From Chloroflexota bacterium (lineage in GTDB: Bacteria; Chloroflexota; Anaerolineae; Ardenticatenales; Ardenticatenaceae): a stretch of DNA of 7,571 nucleotides. The DNA is taken from the NCBI GenBank assembly GCA_003520455.1, contig DOUV01000293.1:1-7571 (forward strand), written 5' to 3'. Under the pieces are notes generated by a model. That model was given only the letters and a program-made list of their open reading frames with translations, was not told the origin of the DNA and made no database searches. Below, one piece after another: positions 7,201 to 7,571 of the stretch. Made by a program: the position numbers and the translations under genes. Position 1 is the first letter of the stretch. The number at the start of each line of letters is the position of its first letter.

Positions 7201-7571
7201 GGGGACGATCCAGGTGGACGCCACCCCGCCGATCACCTCCCTCGACCTCAGCGGCGTTCCCACGACGACCGTCACCAGCACGCTCACCCTGCGTGGCCAG
7301 GTGACCGATACCCAGACAACCGGCGTGGCCGGGGTGGAGGTAGCCTTCACGCCCCTCTCGACGAATTATCCTTCGTACAACGAGATCCCGCCCGCCGGCC
7401 AGGTGCTCCACCTGCCCCTGGACGATACGCCGGACCAGGACGGCAACCTGAGCTTCCAGGATCTTTCCGGGAGCAAATACGACGGCACCTGCTCCGGCGA
7501 CGCCTGCCCCACCGCCGGCGCGCCCGGCCACATCGAGGGGGCGGCGCAGTTCGACGGGGTGGATGACTATG
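2..7571 (+). CDS. Giant multidomain LamG/LVIVD-propeller surface or secreted protein (partial, open at both ends)
   Basis: One reading frame starting at position 2 stays open to the last complete codon at 7568-7570, giving 2,523 residues without start or stop. The frame was followed through the whole window and its phase checked at several distant points. Recognisable parts in order are a hydrophobic region (residues ~568-725), five DxDGDG calcium loops (~965-1075), LamG-type jelly-roll domains with the FDGxDD hallmark (from ~1112, ~1417, ~1649 and ~2469), seven LVIVD-type repeats (~1661-1963), and Ig-like domains ending in VDxTPP (~2160-2410). These families are typical of extracellular adhesive or carbohydrate-binding proteins, so a role at the cell surface is inferred; no catalytic motif was seen. 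The N-terminal signal sequence and any C-terminal sorting or anchoring signal lie outside the window. Several short GC-rich palindromic insertions are translated in frame. The coding call is firm; the function is not known. Confidence 0.95.
512..556 (+). repeat. In-frame palindromic element A (with G10 run)
   Basis: C5 at 516-520 and the G run from 525 form a hairpin with a 4-nt loop. It is followed by a second dyad, GTGGG at 541-545 pairing with CCCAC at 552-556 across a 6-nt loop. In the protein frame it reads PAPSRGGGEGWGNAH, unlike the beta-strand sequence on either side. The GGG-GGG-x-GAA-GG codon pattern has the same phase as in elements D and E. In the +1 frame a TGA lies at 535-537, so that phase is closed. 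The hairpin arms are less regular than in elements C-E, so membership in the family is likely but not certain. Confidence 0.6.
1290..1700 (+). other. Predicted mostly alpha-helical linker
   Basis: Residues ~430-566 change in character from beta-rich to helical. Stretches such as ALEGLVGAAQAYYIALTQ, GLELVASLVAEDFFDMLQK and KLKILGDLLKGKVTEF have the spacing of amphipathic helices, with few glycines or prolines. The last part (near residues 535-560) is rich in lysine and directly precedes the hydrophobic region. No known family is recognised. The region may act as a helical collar or membrane-proximal segment for the hydrophobic stretches that follow, but this is inferred only from composition and order. 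Confidence 0.4.
1703..2176 (+). other. Hydrophobic region with candidate membrane-inserting helices
   Basis: Two weaker hydrophobic stretches (residues ~568-588, and ~597-612 beginning ITLGVAVAATAYDF) precede two strong ones. Residues ~645-670 (1934-2011) contain about 26 consecutive uncharged residues, including GIVLTVIAIGVTIGLFV. Residues ~680-725 (2039-2176) are about 46 residues with a single acidic residue, split by an IPIVG turn, which suits a helical hairpin. Such a long hydrophobic segment in the middle of an otherwise beta-rich extracellular protein is unusual. It could be a true membrane anchor dividing the protein into two topological halves, or a hairpin that inserts into a target membrane as in pore-forming proteins. 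I recognise no specific toxin family, and the order (hydrophobic part before calcium loops) differs from anthrax protective antigen. Confidence 0.6.
2177..2890 (+). other. Unrecognised beta-rich region between hydrophobic segment and calcium loops
   Basis: Residues ~726-963 start with a short helical part (SGYLAEAIAWTIYS) and then become beta-like. The segment GFAEGNQVRYSMKVENAI resembles the first strands of DUF11/CARDB-type extracellular beta-sandwiches, where a polar turn precedes a strand ending in VxN. A pair of cysteines in ECWIIPVPPYAACSIK (residues ~896-910) could form a disulfide loop. Aromatic-rich strands such as YVYWWQYDYG are present. It leads directly into the first DxDGDG loop. 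No enzyme motif was found. Confidence 0.35.
2894..3286 (+). other. Five DxDGDG calcium-binding repeats (thrombospondin type 3-like)
   Basis: Acidic loops DFDGDG, DSDGDG, DTDGDG, DSDGDG and DADGDG begin at 2894, 2960, 3026, 3092 and 3212 (residues 965, 987, 1009, 1031 and 1071). The first four are spaced exactly 66 bases (22 residues) apart. The fifth comes 40 residues later, after an insertion that begins GWELVYDFAADGTPL. Several loops are followed by (L)xDxxE and GxxP, as in LSDYEEAVLGTNP. This pattern is known from bacterial thrombospondin type 3-like repeats and the calcium domain of protective-antigen-type proteins, where each loop coordinates Ca2+ and makes a stiff, Ca-dependent rod outside the cell. 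Here the array lies between the membrane-like region and the first LamG domain and probably acts as a rigid spacer. Confidence 0.9.
3335..3952 (+). other. LamG-like jelly-roll domain 1
   Basis: Residues ~1112-1317. The domain opens with LLLRFEENAG, has the hallmark ALVFDGADDVVTV, continues with FTVAFWAK and the GLHIGFRDNN and WHHWACTYD segments, and closes with FSGRLDEVAVFAKALS. This order is characteristic of the concanavalin A-like lectin/glucanase superfamily (LamG/Laminin_G_3). Such domains usually bind glycans or proteins rather than acting as enzymes. The loop before the FDG strand has a cysteine pair separated by the Gly/Pro-rich insertion of element B. The closest internal relative is LamG domain 3, with which it shares SNNQGLH. 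Confidence 0.88.
3414..3439 (+). repeat. In-frame palindromic element B (short form) in LamG domain 1
   Basis: C6 at 3417-3422 and G6 at 3428-3433 form a perfect 6-bp stem with a 5-nt loop. Translated in frame it gives ASPLGGG, flanked on both sides by cysteine (C-ASPLGGG-C). The second dyad seen in the other copies is missing or very short, so this may be a deleted or minimal copy. Codon phase matches elements D and E (TCC-CCC/T-CT). Confidence 0.6.
3953..4249 (+). other. Beta-sandwich linker domain (DUF11/CARDB-like)
   Basis: Residues ~1318-1416. The segment begins with LIVKPGDTLSYTGTVQN, close to the usual opening of DUF11/CARDB-type domains (x-V-x-PGDTLxYTxTVxN), and continues with FILPPGSERTMSGDVTV. 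About 100 residues is the right length for one such Ig-like beta-sandwich. These modules act as spacers in bacterial surface proteins. It separates LamG domains 1 and 2; family assignment is by motif resemblance only. Confidence 0.5.
4250..4930 (+). other. LamG-like jelly-roll domain 2
   Basis: Residues ~1417-1643. Landmarks are LHLRFDDPPG at the first strand, AVLFDGIDDYVQVPH, FSVSLWVKT, the SNKDWTSGKNKGFAL segment, a GDGSNRVDL stretch, WHHLAATFDRDG, and the closing FAGLIDDVRIYPRA. This is a standard LamG/concanavalin A-like profile. It belongs to a different subgroup from domains 1 and 3, because the NKDW...GF segment replaces NNQGLH. The loop before the FDG strand carries element C between two cysteines. 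A glycan-binding role is plausible but the ligand cannot be read from sequence. Confidence 0.88.
4347..4390 (+). repeat. In-frame palindromic element C in LamG domain 2
   Basis: A perfect 8-bp stem, CTCCCCCC at 4350-4357 with GGGGGGAG at 4363-4370, encloses a 5-nt loop. A second dyad follows, GGGG at 4378-4381 with CCCC at 4387-4390, also around a 5-nt loop. The encoded peptide ASPPDAGGVGGGS lies between two cysteines. This is the best-formed copy in the window. The 3' edge TGCCCCACC is identical to that of element D, although the host domains differ. Confidence 0.7.
4946..6460 (+). other. LamG-like jelly-roll domain 3, interrupted by the propeller
   Basis: The first strand and turn, VSMHFDEAADEI (4946-4981), match the openings of LamG domains 1 and 2 (LLLRFEENAG, LHLRFDDPPG). 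The next expected part, GNCSLGGINPQAG followed by LAAQFDGQDDYVTLG, appears only after about 300 residues of propeller repeats, near 5897. The remainder is a normal LamG body: FTVMAWIRG, SNNQGLHLVVRDG, WYHLTWRYD, FVNGYLDKAVG and FNGRIDELAIYNRALS, ending near 6460. The domain therefore reads as one LamG unit with a second domain nested in its N-terminal loop. In the cysteine-pair loop the second Cys is replaced by Asn (NPQAG instead of CPxxG), leaving one unpaired cysteine. Confidence 0.75.
4982..5890 (+). repeat. Seven LVIVD-type tandem repeats: predicted seven-bladed beta-propeller
   Basis: Seven copies of a unit VAVAGNYAYVAD...GLRVVDVSNPASPREVG start at 5030, 5156, 5312, 5438, 5564, 5690 and 5825. 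The basic period is 126 bases (42 residues). Blade 2 is 30 bases longer (an extra VA and eight residues before GLR), and blade 6 is 9 bases longer. The pattern matches the LVIVD repeat family, found in bacterial and archaeal cell-surface proteins and thought to form beta-propellers. The array opens with a lone RLYEVG strand and blade 7 stops after GLRILSL, lacking its own PREVG strand; the first segment can therefore complete the last blade. The DNA of the blades is highly alike, including many silent positions, pointing to recent duplication or homogenisation. Confidence 0.88.
6479..6838 (+). other. Bacterial Ig-like domain 1
   Basis: Residues ~2160-2279. It opens with TIDAEAPTSSL and closes with TYTLQTRATDAVGHRETPG and YTLSVDGTPP. 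The strand pattern YTLxxRATDAVGxxE and the VDxTPP junction are typical of bacterial Ig-like modules chained in surface proteins. A loop between TWTAAPEC and WCPTF carries palindromic element D. The domain probably serves as a spacer between LamG domain 3 and the next module. Confidence 0.7.
6672..6715 (+). repeat. In-frame palindromic element D in Ig-like domain 1
   Basis: CCCCT at 6675-6679 pairs with AGGGG at 6685-6689 over a 5-nt loop. A second hairpin, GGGGC at 6701-6705 with GCCCC at 6711-6715, also has a 5-nt loop. The protein reads TSPLPGGNEGGAW between two cysteines. A TGA sits out of frame in AATGAGGG, so one alternative phase would stop translation. The element style (C-run, short loop, G-run, then a GA-rich tract) resembles small GC-rich interspersed repeats I know from other environmental bacteria. 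Confidence 0.68.
6839..7228 (+). other. Bacterial Ig-like domain 2
   Basis: Residues ~2280-2409. After the PPAAAFTRP opening and the insertion of element E, the sequence continues with WLLPLSGTVSDPN, SIKVTLLDASGN, WSVEYVFYEA and GVYTLTVEAADIVGN and ends at VDATPP. This matches the familiar bacterial Ig-like pattern in which GxYTLTVxAxDxxGN forms the last strands. A third such domain seems to start immediately after (ITSLDLSGVPTT...LTLRGQVTD). Confidence 0.75.
6866..6906 (+). repeat. In-frame palindromic element E in Ig-like domain 2
   Basis: CCCCCCT at 6867-6873 pairs perfectly with AGGGGGG at 6879-6885 across a 5-nt loop. About nine bases later there is a perfect 12-base palindrome, AGGAGTACTCCT, at 6895-6906. 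In frame it reads SPLQEGGTEGGVLL, closely parallel to the peptide of element D. No cysteines flank this copy. Confidence 0.68.
7229..7405 (+). other. Start of Ig-like domain 3, leading into LamG domain 4
   Basis: Residues ~2410-2468. LTLRGQVTDTQTTGVAGVEVAFTPL has the strand pattern of the preceding Ig-like modules. Instead of finishing with a DxxGN strand, it passes within about 18 residues to LHLPLDD, the opening of another LamG domain. The Ig-like module may be truncated, or the LamG unit may be inserted in it; the window ends too early to tell. Confidence 0.45.
7406..7571 (+). other. LamG-like jelly-roll domain 4 (N-terminal part only)
   Basis: Residues ~2469-2523, cut by the window end. 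The opening LHLPLDDTPD and the sequence AAQFDGVDDY match the N-terminal strands of LamG domains 1-3. Between them lies GTCSGDACPTAG, where two cysteines are only four residues apart. This appears to be the unexpanded form of the loop that carries palindromic elements in LamG domains 1 and 2. Confidence 0.8.

Noticed and set aside
7142..7228. Possible gene boundary near the repeated VDATPP motif
   Set aside because: The frame continues without a stop or ribosome-binding site, and the motif is a normal junction between Ig-like modules.
6680..7531. 283-codon antisense open frame
   Set aside because: It lies fully opposite well-recognised Ig-like and LamG sequence. Its translation is Gly/Ala/Arg-rich without domain pattern, as expected of a high-GC shadow frame.

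Overview
The whole window lies inside one very large protein-coding gene on the + strand. Codons starting at position 2 read through to position 7570 with no stop (2,523 codons), and neither the start nor the end of the gene is present. There is no intergenic DNA, RNA gene, promoter or second gene that I can support. The GC-rich sequence and the giant multidomain extracellular protein type (repeated LamG folds, Ca2+-binding DxDGDG repeats, LVIVD propeller repeats, Ig-like domains) recall surface or secreted proteins of uncultivated, filamentous or environmental bacteria such as Chloroflexota (Anaerolineae-like). That taxonomic guess is an inference and is weak.

Layout (residue 1 = codon at position 2): residues 1-~430, an unrecognised beta-rich region; ~430-565, a mostly helical linker; ~568-725, a hydrophobic region with two long, nearly uncharged stretches; ~726-963, an unrecognised beta-rich region; ~965-1095, five calcium-binding DxDGDG loops; ~1112-1317, LamG domain 1; ~1318-1416, a beta-sandwich linker; ~1417-1643, LamG domain 2; ~1649-2150, LamG domain 3, split by a seven-blade LVIVD-type propeller (~1661-1963); ~2160-2410, two bacterial Ig-like domains; then the start of a third Ig-like domain and of LamG domain 4, cut by the window end. 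Together these look like a long adhesive or glycan-binding stalk exposed outside the cell, with a hydrophobic segment that could sit in a membrane.

Two structural oddities stand out. First, five short GC-rich palindromic elements sit in frame inside the gene, all in the same orientation and codon phase. Four of them encode versions of S-P-(L/P)...GG, and most are followed by a second dyad. They look like a small interspersed palindromic repeat family that has entered coding sequence without breaking it, comparable in principle to Rickettsia palindromic elements. Three lie between a pair of cysteines, and LamG domain 4 offers an apparently empty version of that loop. Second, the seven-blade propeller appears to be inserted inside LamG domain 3, in the same N-terminal region that carries palindromic elements in LamG domains 1 and 2, and its blades retain the arrangement expected for closing the ring. 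One element also contains a run of ten G residues, where a one-base slip in either direction would truncate the protein.
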